Below the pieces are notes generated by a model. The model was not told where the DNA came from. It was given only the letters and a program-made list of their open reading frames with translations, and did no database searches. Of a stretch of DNA of 64,000 nt, positions 7,698-16,300 are shown in pieces. Where the stretch lies: contig CAVONS010000011.1 of the NCBI GenBank assembly GCA_963697345.1, positions 15,738 through 79,737 on the forward strand, in the 5' to 3' direction. The DNA comes from Prado023 sp963697345. Its GTDB lineage: Bacteria > Actinomycetota > Actinomycetes > S36-B12 > CAIYMF01. The stretch's first letter is position 1, and each line of letters opens with the position of its first letter. Position numbers and translations under genes: made by a program.

Positions 7698-9467
7698 ATG
7701 AAGAAGGTTCTGATCGCCAACCGTGGGGAGATCGCGATCCGCGTCGCCCGAGCCTGCCGGGATGCCGGCATCGCCTCAGTGGCCGTGTACGCCGACCCGG
7801 ACCGGGACGCGCTGCACGTGAAGGCCGCCGACGAGGCGTTCGCCCTGGGAGGCACCACGGCTGCCGAGACCTATCTCGTGTTCGACAAGCTGCTCGACGT
7901 CGCCCGTCGCAGCGGGGCCGACGCGGTGCACCCGGGATACGGCTTCCTGTCCGAGAACGCCGACTTCGCCCAGGCGGTCATCGACGCCGGCCTGACGTGG
8001 ATCGGGCCACCCCCCGAGGCGATCCGATCCCTGGGCGACAAGGTGTCCGCCCGGCACATCGCTGCGCGTGCGGGCGCCCCCCAGGTGCGGGGAACCGCGG
8101 AGCCCGTTGCTGGCGCCGACGAGGTCGTGACCTTCGCCGAGGAGGTCGGCCTGCCGATCGCCATCAAGGCCGCCTTCGGCGGTGGCGGGCGCGGGCTGAA
8201 GGTCGCCCGCACCATGGAGGAGATCCCCGAGCTGTTCGACTCAGCCGTTCGTGAGGCCGTGGCGGCCTTCGGACGGGGCGAGTGCTTCGTCGAGCAGTAC
8301 CTGGACAGCCCGCGGCACGTCGAGACGCAGGTCCTGGCCGACAAGCACGGCAACGTCGTGGTGGTCTCCACCCGCGACTGCTCCCTGCAGCGTCGGCACC
8401 AGAAGCTCGTCGAGGAGGCGCCCGCGCCCTTCCTCAGCGCGGAGCAGGTGCAGCGCCTCTACGAGTCGAGCAAGGCGATCGTCCGCGAGGCCGGCTACTA
8501 CGGTGCCGGCACCTGTGAGTTCCTGGTCGGCAAGGACGGCACGATCTCCTTCCTGGAGGTGAACACCCGCCTGCAGGTGGAGCACCCGGTCACCGAGGAG
8601 GTCTCGGGCATCGACCTGGTGCGCGAGCAGTTCCGGATCGCCGACGGCGAGGAGCTGGGCTACGACGACCCGCCGCTGCGTGGGCACTCCATCGAGTTCC
8701 GGATCAACGGCGAGGACCCGGGGCGCAACTTCCTGCCCGCACCCGGGGCCCTGACCGTGTGGCATCCGCCCGCTGGGCCGGGCATCCGCGTCGACGGCGG
8801 CTTCCAGCAGGGCGATGAGATCGGCGGGAACTTCGACTCCCTGCTGGCCAAGCTGATCGTGACGGGCCATGACCGTCAGCAGGCCATCGAGCGCTCGCGC
8901 CGCGCACTGGCCGAGTTCGAGGTCGAGGGCATCGCCACGGCGATCACCTTCCACCGTGCGGTCGTGTCGGATCCCGCCTTCGCGCCCGCGGACCCGGACC
9001 AGGCGTTCACCGTGCACACGCGGTGGATCGAGACCGAGTTCGTCAATGAGATCCCGCCCTATGCCGGGGCCGCAGGAACCGTGGCAGAGCCCGAGGAGCG
9101 CTCCACAGTGGTGGTCGAGGTCGGCGGCAAGCGCGTCGAGGTCAGCCTGCCCGAGGGCATCGCCCTCGGCGGTGGTGGCGGAGGCAGTGGTGCCAAGAAG
9201 GCGGCACCCAAGCGGGGTGGCAGCAAGAAGGCTGGCGGCGCTGCGACCGGCGACTCCCTGGCCGCCCCCATGCAGGGGACGATCGTCAAGATCGCGGTCG
9301 AGGAGGGCCAGCAGGTGGCTTCCGGTGACCTGATCGTGGTGCTCGAGGCGATGAAGATGGAACAGCCGCTCAACGCCCACCGTGCCGGTGTGATCACGGG
9401 CCTGTCGGCGCAGATCGGCACGACCGTGCCGACGGGCACGGTCCTGTGCGAGATCAAGGACGCCTGA
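7698..9467 (+). CDS. accA: Acyl-CoA carboxylase alpha subunit: biotin carboxylase fused to BCCP
   Basis: 589 residues. Residues 1 to about 450 are the ATP-grasp biotin carboxylase (start KKVLIANRGEIAIRV; Gly-rich ATP loop AFGGGGRGLKVAR; EVNTRLQVEHPVTE). Next comes a Gly/Lys linker (about 490-515), then the biotinyl domain with VLEAMKMEQP, where K553 is the biotinylated lysine. It carboxylates biotin with bicarbonate and ATP and hands it to the AccD subunit encoded upstream. The ATG at 7698 follows GAGGGGTGCGGGA; upstream codons in frame look non-coding. BirA (2372-3298) should supply the biotin modification. Confidence 0.95.
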   Translation: MKKVLIANRGEIAIRVARACRDAGIASVAVYADPDRDALHVKAADEAFALGGTTAAETYLVFDKLLDVARRSGADAVHPGYGFLSENADFAQAVIDAGLTWIGPPPEAIRSLGDKVSARHIAARAGAPQVRGTAEPVAGADEVVTFAEEVGLPIAIKAAFGGGGRGLKVARTMEEIPELFDSAVREAVAAFGRGECFVEQYLDSPRHVETQVLADKHGNVVVVSTRDCSLQRRHQKLVEEAPAPFLSAEQVQRLYESSKAIVREAGYYGAGTCEFLVGKDGTISFLEVNTRLQVEHPVTEEVSGIDLVREQFRIADGEELGYDDPPLRGHSIEFRINGEDPGRNFLPAPGALTVWHPPAGPGIRVDGGFQQGDEIGGNFDSLLAKLIVTGHDRQQAIERSRRALAEFEVEGIATAITFHRAVVSDPAFAPADPDQAFTVHTRWIETEFVNEIPPYAGAAGTVAEPEERSTVVVEVGGKRVEVSLPEGIALGGGGGGSGAKKAAPKRGGSKKAGGAATGDSLAAPMQGTIVKIAVEEGQQVASGDLIVVLEAMKMEQPLNAHRAGVITGLSAQIGTTVPTGTVLCEIKDA

Positions 9468-9484
9468 CCACGACACCGCAACGG

Positions 9485-9934
9485 ATGTCCGGCGACATGA
9501 TCACCGTGCGGCTCGCCGACTTCACCGAGGTCCAGGACCTGCAGCGACTGGTCCTGCGGCCCTCAGGCCCGCTTCCCGGGGACGGTCCACCACCGGTCGG
9601 CGCCCTGCACATCGGCGCGTTCGACGGGGGCCGGGCGGTCGGCGCGACCACGCTGGCGGCAGCCGACTGGCCGGGCCCGGGGCAGGTTCCCGGTCCCACC
9701 TGGCAGCTGAGCAGGATGGCCGTCCACCCCGACCACCAGGGCCAGGGAATCGGTCGCCGCGTCGTGGAGCTGGCAGTCGAGACCGTGTCGTCCCGCGGTG
9801 CCAGCACCCTGTGGGCCATGGCCAGGCTCGGGGCACTGGGGTTCTACACCGGGTCCGGATGGTCAGAGGTCGGCCAGACCTGGATCAAGCCCGGGGCCGG
9901 ACCACATCGCTACGTGATCCTCGCCTGCCGGTGA
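9485..9934 (+). CDS. GNAT-family N-acetyltransferase
   Basis: A 149-residue acetyl-CoA-dependent acetyltransferase of unknown substrate. The acetyl-CoA pyrophosphate loop HQGQGIGRRVVE follows the beta strand WQLSRMAVHP, and FYTGSGW is the usual C-terminal motif. Starts at 9485 or 9497 are both possible; 9446 would overlap accA by 22 bases and has no better ribosome site. Its 3' end overlaps the convergent amidotransferase gene by 25 bases. It probably follows accA by read-through. Confidence 0.85.
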   Translation: MSGDMITVRLADFTEVQDLQRLVLRPSGPLPGDGPPPVGALHIGAFDGGRAVGATTLAAADWPGPGQVPGPTWQLSRMAVHPDHQGQGIGRRVVELAVETVSSRGASTLWAMARLGALGFYTGSGWSEVGQTWIKPGAGPHRYVILACR

Positions 9935-10773
9935 ACCGCGCCGCCAGGGCGTTGCGGGGAGAAGGGGCGGATCTCGTCCTGCCCACCGTGCACGATCCCG
10001 CAGCTGGACTCAGGGAACTCCCGCCACGCCCCCGGGAGGTCGGCCAGCGGCTCGGAGACGATCAGTCGAGTGTCGTTGGACACCTCCTGGAGCAGTGAGT
10101 TCTCCGGGTACATGCTCTGCAGCATCGCGACGTCGGTGCTGTGGAACAGGCTTCGGGACTGGCCCTCGCTGGAGTAGCGGAAGGCCCAGATGGACGCCCC
10201 GTCCGTGGTCGCCACCGTCATCTGGATCGGGTGCCGCACACCGGCCTCGTGACCGGTGTGCTCGATGAAGCCGACGGCCTTCTCCACCGCGTCGATCGGG
10301 TCGTCCTCGAGCCCCATCGTCAGGGCCAGGTAGAACAACACCTCGGAGTCGGTGGAGCCCTCGATCAGGTGGTAGAGCGACGGGTCCACAGCGAAGGCCA
10401 GCTCACGCTTCACCCGGGCGAAGTCGCGGATCAGCCCGTTGTGCATGAACAGCCGGTTCCGGTAGCGGAAGGGGTGGCAGTTGGTCTGCTGGATCGGCCC
10501 TCCCGTGGCCGCCCGTACGTGGGCGAGCACCAGCGGCGAGACCAGGTGCTCCGCCAGGTCGGCCAGGTTGCGATCGTTCCACGCAGGCTCCGTGCTGTGG
10601 AAGGTCCCCGGGGTGTCCCCGACCCCGTACCAGCCGATCCCGAATCCATCACCGTTGGTGGTCTCAGCGCCCATCCGGGAGTGCAGGCTCTGGTCGATCA
10701 GGGAGTGCGTGGGTCGCAGGAGCAGGTCCGCCAGGGGGACCGGCGATCCGGAGTACGCCATCCAGCGGCACAT
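9910..10773 (-). CDS. Class II glutamine amidotransferase (YafJ/EgtC type)
   Basis: 287 residues starting MCRWMAYSG, with the N-terminal nucleophile Cys2 exposed after Met removal. Further Ntn-hydrolase landmarks are TNGDGFGIGWY, AHVRAATGGPIQQTNCHPF and FMHNGLIRDF. Such proteins release ammonia from gamma-glutamyl compounds; the YafJ group is of unclear role, and EgtC removes glutamate in ergothioneine synthesis. No egtA, egtB or egtD gene is nearby, so the YafJ-like call is safer. The ATG at 10773 has GGGAGGTGG upstream. It lies downstream of hypE and may be the last gene of that operon. Confidence 0.85.
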   Translation of the reverse strand: MCRWMAYSGSPVPLADLLLRPTHSLIDQSLHSRMGAETTNGDGFGIGWYGVGDTPGTFHSTEPAWNDRNLADLAEHLVSPLVLAHVRAATGGPIQQTNCHPFRYRNRLFMHNGLIRDFARVKRELAFAVDPSLYHLIEGSTDSEVLFYLALTMGLEDDPIDAVEKAVGFIEHTGHEAGVRHPIQMTVATTDGASIWAFRYSSEGQSRSLFHSTDVAMLQSMYPENSLLQEVSNDTRLIVSEPLADLPGAWREFPESSCGIVHGGQDEIRPFSPQRPGGAVHRQARIT

Positions 10774-10802
10774 GGGCCACCTCCCTTCGGCAACCAGTCC
10801 TA

Positions 10803-11906
10803 TCAGCAGATGCGGGGCAGTTGCTCCGCCAGCGGCAGGTCCACCACACGTGTCCCACCGATCCCCGTCCGGGCGACCACGACGCCCGGGTGCTGGTCGG
10901 TCACGGTTCCGATCCTGGTGGCCCCTCGGCCCACCTCGGTGCTGCACATGATGGCCAAGGCCTGCTCAGCCGAGTCGCCTCGCACGAACACCACGACCTT
11001 GCCCTCGTTGGCGATGTACAGCGGGTCCAGGCCGAGCAGGCCGCACGCGGCCCGGACCACCTCGGGGACCGGCACATCCCGCTCCACGATCTCGATGCCG
11101 GTGCCGCTGGTGCGGGCCACCTCGTTGAGCGTGGCCGCGACGCCGCCGCGCGTCGGGTCCCGCATCATCGCCACGCCGACCTCCGCTGCGAGCAGGGCCT
11201 GGGTCAGGGACGTCAGCGGCGCGGAGTCCGTCTCGACGTCAGCTGCGAACTCCAGTCCGTCGCGCACACTCAGGACCGCGATGCCGTGCATCCCGATCGG
11301 GCCCGACAGCAGGACAGCATCACCCGGGCGCACCTGCGACGGCCCCAGCTCGAGACCGGCGGGCACCAGGCCGATCCCGGCGGTGTTCAGGTACACGCCG
11401 TCCCCGTGACCGGCATCAACCACCTTGGTGTCCCCCGTGACGATCGAGACACCCGCGGCGCGAGCAGCGGCACCCATCGTGGAGGCGATGATCCCGAGCT
11501 CCTCGAGCGCCAGCCCCTCCTCGAGGATCGCCCCGACGGACAACGCCAGTGGCAGCGCCCCGCTGACCGCCAGGTCGTTCACCGTCCCGTTGACGGCCAG
11601 GTCGCCGATGTTCCCACCCGGGAAGAACCGCGGCCGCACCACGTACGAATCGGTCGTGAACGCCAGCCGGGCCCCACCGCCGAGGTCCAGCACCGCTGAG
11701 TCGCCGAGCTGGGCCAGGGCACCGGACAGCGGCGCCCCGTCGAACGCAGGGAGGAACAGGTGCTCGATGAGTTCGGCGGACAGCCGGCCGCCCCCACCGT
11801 GCCCCATCACCACGTTGGGCTGGTCGCGCAACGGCACCGGGCACGACCACGTGCTGGGGTCGACAGGAGGACTCTGACGCGACTCCTCCGCCGGGGGCTC
11901 GTTCAT
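10803..11906 (-). CDS. hypE: Hydrogenase maturation protein HypE
   Basis: Dehydrates the S-carboxamide placed by HypF on its C-terminal cysteine to a thiocyanate, the source of CN ligands for the [NiFe] centre. 367 residues with the PurM-like fold: VVMGHGGGGRLSAELIEHLF near the start, FTTDSYVVRP, MRDPTRGGVAATLNE, and a C-terminus ending PRIC with the essential terminal cysteine. ATG at 11906 overlaps the hypD stop (ATGA), so the start is certain. It is the fourth gene of the order glgX-hypF, hypC, hypD, hypE. Confidence 0.96.
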   Translation of the reverse strand: MNEPPAEESRQSPPVDPSTWSCPVPLRDQPNVVMGHGGGGRLSAELIEHLFLPAFDGAPLSGALAQLGDSAVLDLGGGARLAFTTDSYVVRPRFFPGGNIGDLAVNGTVNDLAVSGALPLALSVGAILEEGLALEELGIIASTMGAAARAAGVSIVTGDTKVVDAGHGDGVYLNTAGIGLVPAGLELGPSQVRPGDAVLLSGPIGMHGIAVLSVRDGLEFAADVETDSAPLTSLTQALLAAEVGVAMMRDPTRGGVAATLNEVARTSGTGIEIVERDVPVPEVVRAACGLLGLDPLYIANEGKVVVFVRGDSAEQALAIMCSTEVGRGATRIGTVTDQHPGVVVARTGIGGTRVVDLPLAEQLPRIC

Positions 11907-12997
11907 GCGGGAGCCAGCCGGCGGAACTGGTAGTACGCCGCGCACGCACCCTCGCTGGAGACCATGGGCGCGCCCAACGGCGAGCGCGGCGTGCATCGCT
12001 GCCCGAACGCTGCACACTGGGCCGGCGTGATCCAGCCCTGCAGCACGTCACCGGCACGGCATTCGCCCGACTCCGTGGTGACGATGCCACCCACGTCGAA
12101 ACGCAACTCCGCGTCGAAGGCGGCGTAGGGCTCGCGCAGCCGCCACCCCGAATCAGGAATCACACCGATCCCCCGCCAGGCCCGGTCACACGTGGTGAAC
12201 ACCTCGTCGACCACACCCTGGGCGACGGTGTTCCCGTCCGGACTGACAGCGCGCGGGTAGGCGTTCTCCAGCTCGGCCCTGCCCTCCTCGAGCTGGTGGA
12301 TCGCCCGCCGGATGCCCTCGAGCACGTCGAGGGGCTCGAAGCCGGTGACGACGATCGGCACCCGGTAGCGCTCCACAAGCGGCTGGTACTGCGACATCCC
12401 CATGACGGTGCACACATGCCCCGCGGCCAGGAAGCCCTGCACCCGGCAGGCCGGCGACTCCAGGATCGCCACCATCGCCGGGGGGACGAGCACGTGGGAG
12501 ACCAGCAGCGAGAAGTTGGTGATGCCCCGCTGTCGGGCCACGTGCACCGTCATCGCGTTGGCCGGCGCCGTGGTCTCGAAGCCGATCCCGAAGAACACCA
12601 CCTGCTTGTCGGGATTGGCCTGCGCGATCCCGACCGCGTCCAGGGGCGAGTACACGACGCGCACGTCCCCACCCGCGCTCTTCACGGCGAACAGGTCCCC
12701 GGCCGACCCGGGAACCCGCAGCATGTCGCCGAACGAGCAGAAGATCACGTCCGGGAGCGCGGCGATGGCCAGGGCGCGGTCGATCGTCTCCAGCGGGGTG
12801 ACGCACACCGGGCACCCCGGCCCGTGGATGAGCTCGATCCCCTCGGGCAACAGCTGGTCGATGCCGTTGCGGATGATCGTGTGGGTCTGCCCACCGCAGA
12901 CCTCCATGAGCGCCCACGGCCTGGTGGCGGTGGCCGCGATGTCGTCGAGCAGCCGGCGTGCGAGTGCCGGGTCGCCGAACTCGTCGAGGTACTTCAC
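11903..12997 (-). CDS. hypD: Hydrogenase maturation protein HypD
   Basis: [4Fe-4S] scaffold which, with HypC, assembles the Fe(CN)2CO unit for [NiFe]-hydrogenase. 364 residues, normal length. Conserved cysteine motifs are MEVCGGQTHT, HGPGCPVCVTP, GFETTAPA, the AGHVCTVMG region and the C-terminal cluster ligands (SGECRAGDVLQG, CAAFGQRCTP, EGACAAYY). GTG at 12997 overlaps the hypC stop (GTGA). Its tight coupling to hypC and hypE suggests one translational unit. Confidence 0.96.
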   Translation of the reverse strand: MKYLDEFGDPALARRLLDDIAATATRPWALMEVCGGQTHTIIRNGIDQLLPEGIELIHGPGCPVCVTPLETIDRALAIAALPDVIFCSFGDMLRVPGSAGDLFAVKSAGGDVRVVYSPLDAVGIAQANPDKQVVFFGIGFETTAPANAMTVHVARQRGITNFSLLVSHVLVPPAMVAILESPACRVQGFLAAGHVCTVMGMSQYQPLVERYRVPIVVTGFEPLDVLEGIRRAIHQLEEGRAELENAYPRAVSPDGNTVAQGVVDEVFTTCDRAWRGIGVIPDSGWRLREPYAAFDAELRFDVGGIVTTESGECRAGDVLQGWITPAQCAAFGQRCTPRSPLGAPMVSSEGACAAYYQFRRLAPA

Positions 12998-13281
12998 GCT
13001 CCGGCACCCGGCTGGGCGGCCAACGGGCCATCCGGGGCTGCATTCAACTCCTGGTCCAGCAGGCCCACGCTGCGGAACAGCTCCAGGGTCTGGAGTGCCG
13101 ACTCCTCGTCCAGGCGGGTCAGGGCGAAACCGACGTGCACGACCGTGTAGTCCCCGACCACCACCTCAGGGACGTAGGCCAGGCAGACCTCCTTGCGCAC
13201 ACCGCCGAAGTCGACCTCCGCCATGGGGATGCCCTCGTCGTCCCACACCTGCTCCACACGACCGGGGACCCCCAGGCACAT
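12994..13281 (-). CDS. hypC: Hydrogenase maturation chaperone HypC
   Basis: Small HypC/HybG chaperone that carries the iron centre from HypD to the hydrogenase large subunit. It begins MCLGVPGRV, with the essential N-terminal Cys2, and has the family's GDYTVVHVGFAL strand. At 95 residues it is slightly long because of an Ala/Pro-rich tail. The ATG at 13281 has a GGAGG-type site (GGGAGGTGGCGCG). It lies 35 bases downstream of the HypF stop. No hydrogenase structural gene, hypA or hypB occurs in the window. Confidence 0.93.
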   Translation of the reverse strand: MCLGVPGRVEQVWDDEGIPMAEVDFGGVRKEVCLAYVPEVVVGDYTVVHVGFALTRLDEESALQTLELFRSVGLLDQELNAAPDGPLAAQPGAGA

Positions 13282-13316
13282 CGCGCCACCTCCCTGTCCG
13301 GCCGCTGCACGCGCTC

Positions 13317-16300
13317 TCAGGTGCCCGGGTCCATCCGGGACGCAGCCACAGCCACCTGCCCCAGCGCCAGCCCCCCGTCGTTGGGGGGGACCACGCTGTG
13401 CACGAGCACCTTCAAGCCTGCACGTCGCAGTGCCACCTGACAAGCACCCGAAAGCACTGAGTTGGCGAACACTCCACCGCTGAGCCCCACTGTATCGACG
13501 GCCTCGCGCGCGCAGATCAGGACCGCTGCCTGCGAGAGGGCCTGCGCCAGTCCCAGGTGGAACTCCAGGGCAGAGCGCCCAGCCGGCACTCCAGCCGCGT
13601 GATCCGCGACAGCCTGGCCGATCCAGCCGGAGGGATCGAGGATCACCATCCCATCGGGATCCGTGCCCACCGCCGGGACAGGATCCCATCCCGCTGGCAC
13701 GCCCGTCAGGGTCCCGGTCGCCCCATCCGGCTGCTCACCGGCCAGCAACTGCTGCGCCCGCAACTCCCGAGCCGCCAGGGCTTCGAGCTCGATCGCCGCC
13801 TGCGCCTCGTAGTCGATGTCGTGCCGGACGTCGAGCAACGAGGCCACCGCGTCGAAGAGGCGACCCATGCTCGTGGTGGGGGTGCAGTGCGAACCCGTGG
13901 CGAGCATCGAGGCCAGCAGCGCTTGCTCCTCGGCGGTCAGGGCGTTGGCACTCGCGGTGCCGAACCACGGGAGGCCGGCGGCCTCAAGGTGCGCGACCGC
14001 GGACCTGGACGGATGGCGGATCGCAGCATCACCGCCGGGCAGGGTGATCGGGCGCAGGTGGCCAACTCTGCGCACAGCTCGACAGTTGCCCAGCAGGAGC
14101 TCCCCGCCCCAGATCGTCGAATCGGGTCCGTAGCCCGTGCCATCGAGGACGAGCCCGAGCACCGGTTCGTCGGAGGGCACCCGGTGTTCGACCAGCAGGG
14201 ACGCCAGGTGGGCGTGGTGGTGGTTGACCAGCACGTGCTCGACGCCCAGTGCTGCTGCGCGCTGCGCGGCCCACTGGCGCGACAGGTACCCCGGATGCGC
14301 ATCCGAGACGATGGCCGTCGGCGTGACGCGCTGCAGTGCGCAGAGGGTGTCGACCGTCCTGGCGAGCATCGCCAGCGTCTCGAGATTGGCGGTGTCCCCG
14401 ATGTGCTGGCTGAGCCACGCACGCCCCCCCGCAGCGACACAGGCCGTGGCCTTCAGCTCACCGCCCACCGCCACCATGGGCTGTGCCGTCATCGGAAGGA
14501 CAAGAGGGATGGGCGCGTACCCACGGCTGCGACGCACGGGTTGCGCGGCCCCGTGGACGACCCGGATGACCGAGTCGTCACAGGCCACGTGGATGGGTCG
14601 GTCGTGGTGGCAGAACACGTCAGCGATCCCGGCCAGACGCTCCTGCGCCTCGTCGGGGTCGATACAGATCGGCTCATCAGCCAGGTTCGCGCTGGTCATC
14701 ACCAGCACCGACGGGGCGCCGGCGTCGAAGAGCAGGTGGTGCAGCGGCGCGTAGGGCAGCATCACACCGAGCGTCCCGGTCCGGGGTGCGACGTGCGCGG
14801 CCAACACCCCATCGGCCGCCGGGGCGATCACGATCGGCGCCGCACGCGAGACGAGCAGGTCCCGGGCCTCCTCGTCGAGGTCGACGATGGCTCGGGCCGT
14901 GGCGAGGTCAGCGGCCATCAGCGCGAAGGGCTTGTCACCGCGCTGCTTGCGCTCGCGCAGCGTCCGCACCGCCGCTGCGTCGCGGGCATCGCAGGCCAGG
15001 TGGTAACCCCCGACCCCCTTGATCGCCACGATGAGGCCTGCTCGAAGTGCCTCGACCACCTGCGCGACCGGCATGCCCAGGGTCGGTCCGCACTGCGGGC
15101 AGGCAGTGGGTTGGGCGTGGAAGCGCCGGCTGCCGGGGTCGGTGTACTCAGCCGAGCACGCCGCGCACAGCGGGAAGCCGGCCATGGTGGTGTTGGCGCG
15201 GTCGTAGGGCAACCCCGTGGTGATCGTGAACCGGGGGCCGCAGTGGGTGCACGCGATGAAGGGGTACCCGAACCGCCGGTCGGCGGGGTCGCGCAGCTCG
15301 CGCAGGCAGTCGTCGCAGACAGCCGTGTCCGCTGGGATCGACGTGGCCCCTGGACTCCCGGCGCTCGCCACGATGCGGAAGCCCGGCTCGGGGGGCGGGT
15401 CGCCTGCCGGGATCACCCGGATCTCGATGTCCTCCACGACTGCGAGCGGGGGCGCATCGGTGCGCAGTCGCCCGAGCAGCTCGGTCAACGCCGCAGGCGG
15501 TCCCTGCGCCTCGATGAACACCCCGTCCGGGTCATTGCCCACGTGCCCGACGAGGCCCAGCTCCCGACCGAGGCGGGTGACGAACGGTCGGAAGCCCACC
15601 CCCTGCACGACACCGGTGACCCGCAGACCCCAGCGCTGGACGGTTCCGGTCACGTGGACAGCACGACCACGGAGCGCTGGCGCCACGGTCACGGTCGGAC
15701 CCACGAGCGGAGCCTCGGCCAGCGCCAGCACGTGTTCGGGCGCCGGCAGGTTCGTGTCGACGATGCGCCGCCAGGCCCCCGCCGACTGCACGTGGAACTC
15801 CAGCGGCTGGTGGTAGGCGTTGACCATGACGTAGAGGTCACCCTCGCCGAAGTGGGCCCCGGACAGGCGCCAGGCCAGGCTGTGCGACCAGGACGAGGTG
15901 TCCGGACCGCCCTCGGTGCCGAACCACTCGACGTCATCGCGCCAGAACCTGCTCCGGGCGATGGACCGACGCGCCTTGCGCAGGGCGATCATCGACCGGA
16001 AGAAGTCGAACAGCTCGTGATGGGACTCCAGCCGATCCCAGTCCAGCCAGGTGATCTCGTTGTCCTGGTTGTAGGGGTTGTTGTTGCCGTGCTGGGTGTT
16101 GGCGAACTCGTCGCCAGCAACGATCATCGGCACCCCGTTGGACAGCATCATGAGGGCCGCGAGGTTCTTCATCTGCCGCATGCGCAGGGCCAGGACGTCG
16201 GGCGGGGCACCCTCGTCGCCCTCCCAGCCGCAGTTCCAGCTGTGGTTGTCCGAGGATCCGTCGGTGCCGCCGTGCCCGTTGGCCTCGTTGTGCCGGTCGT

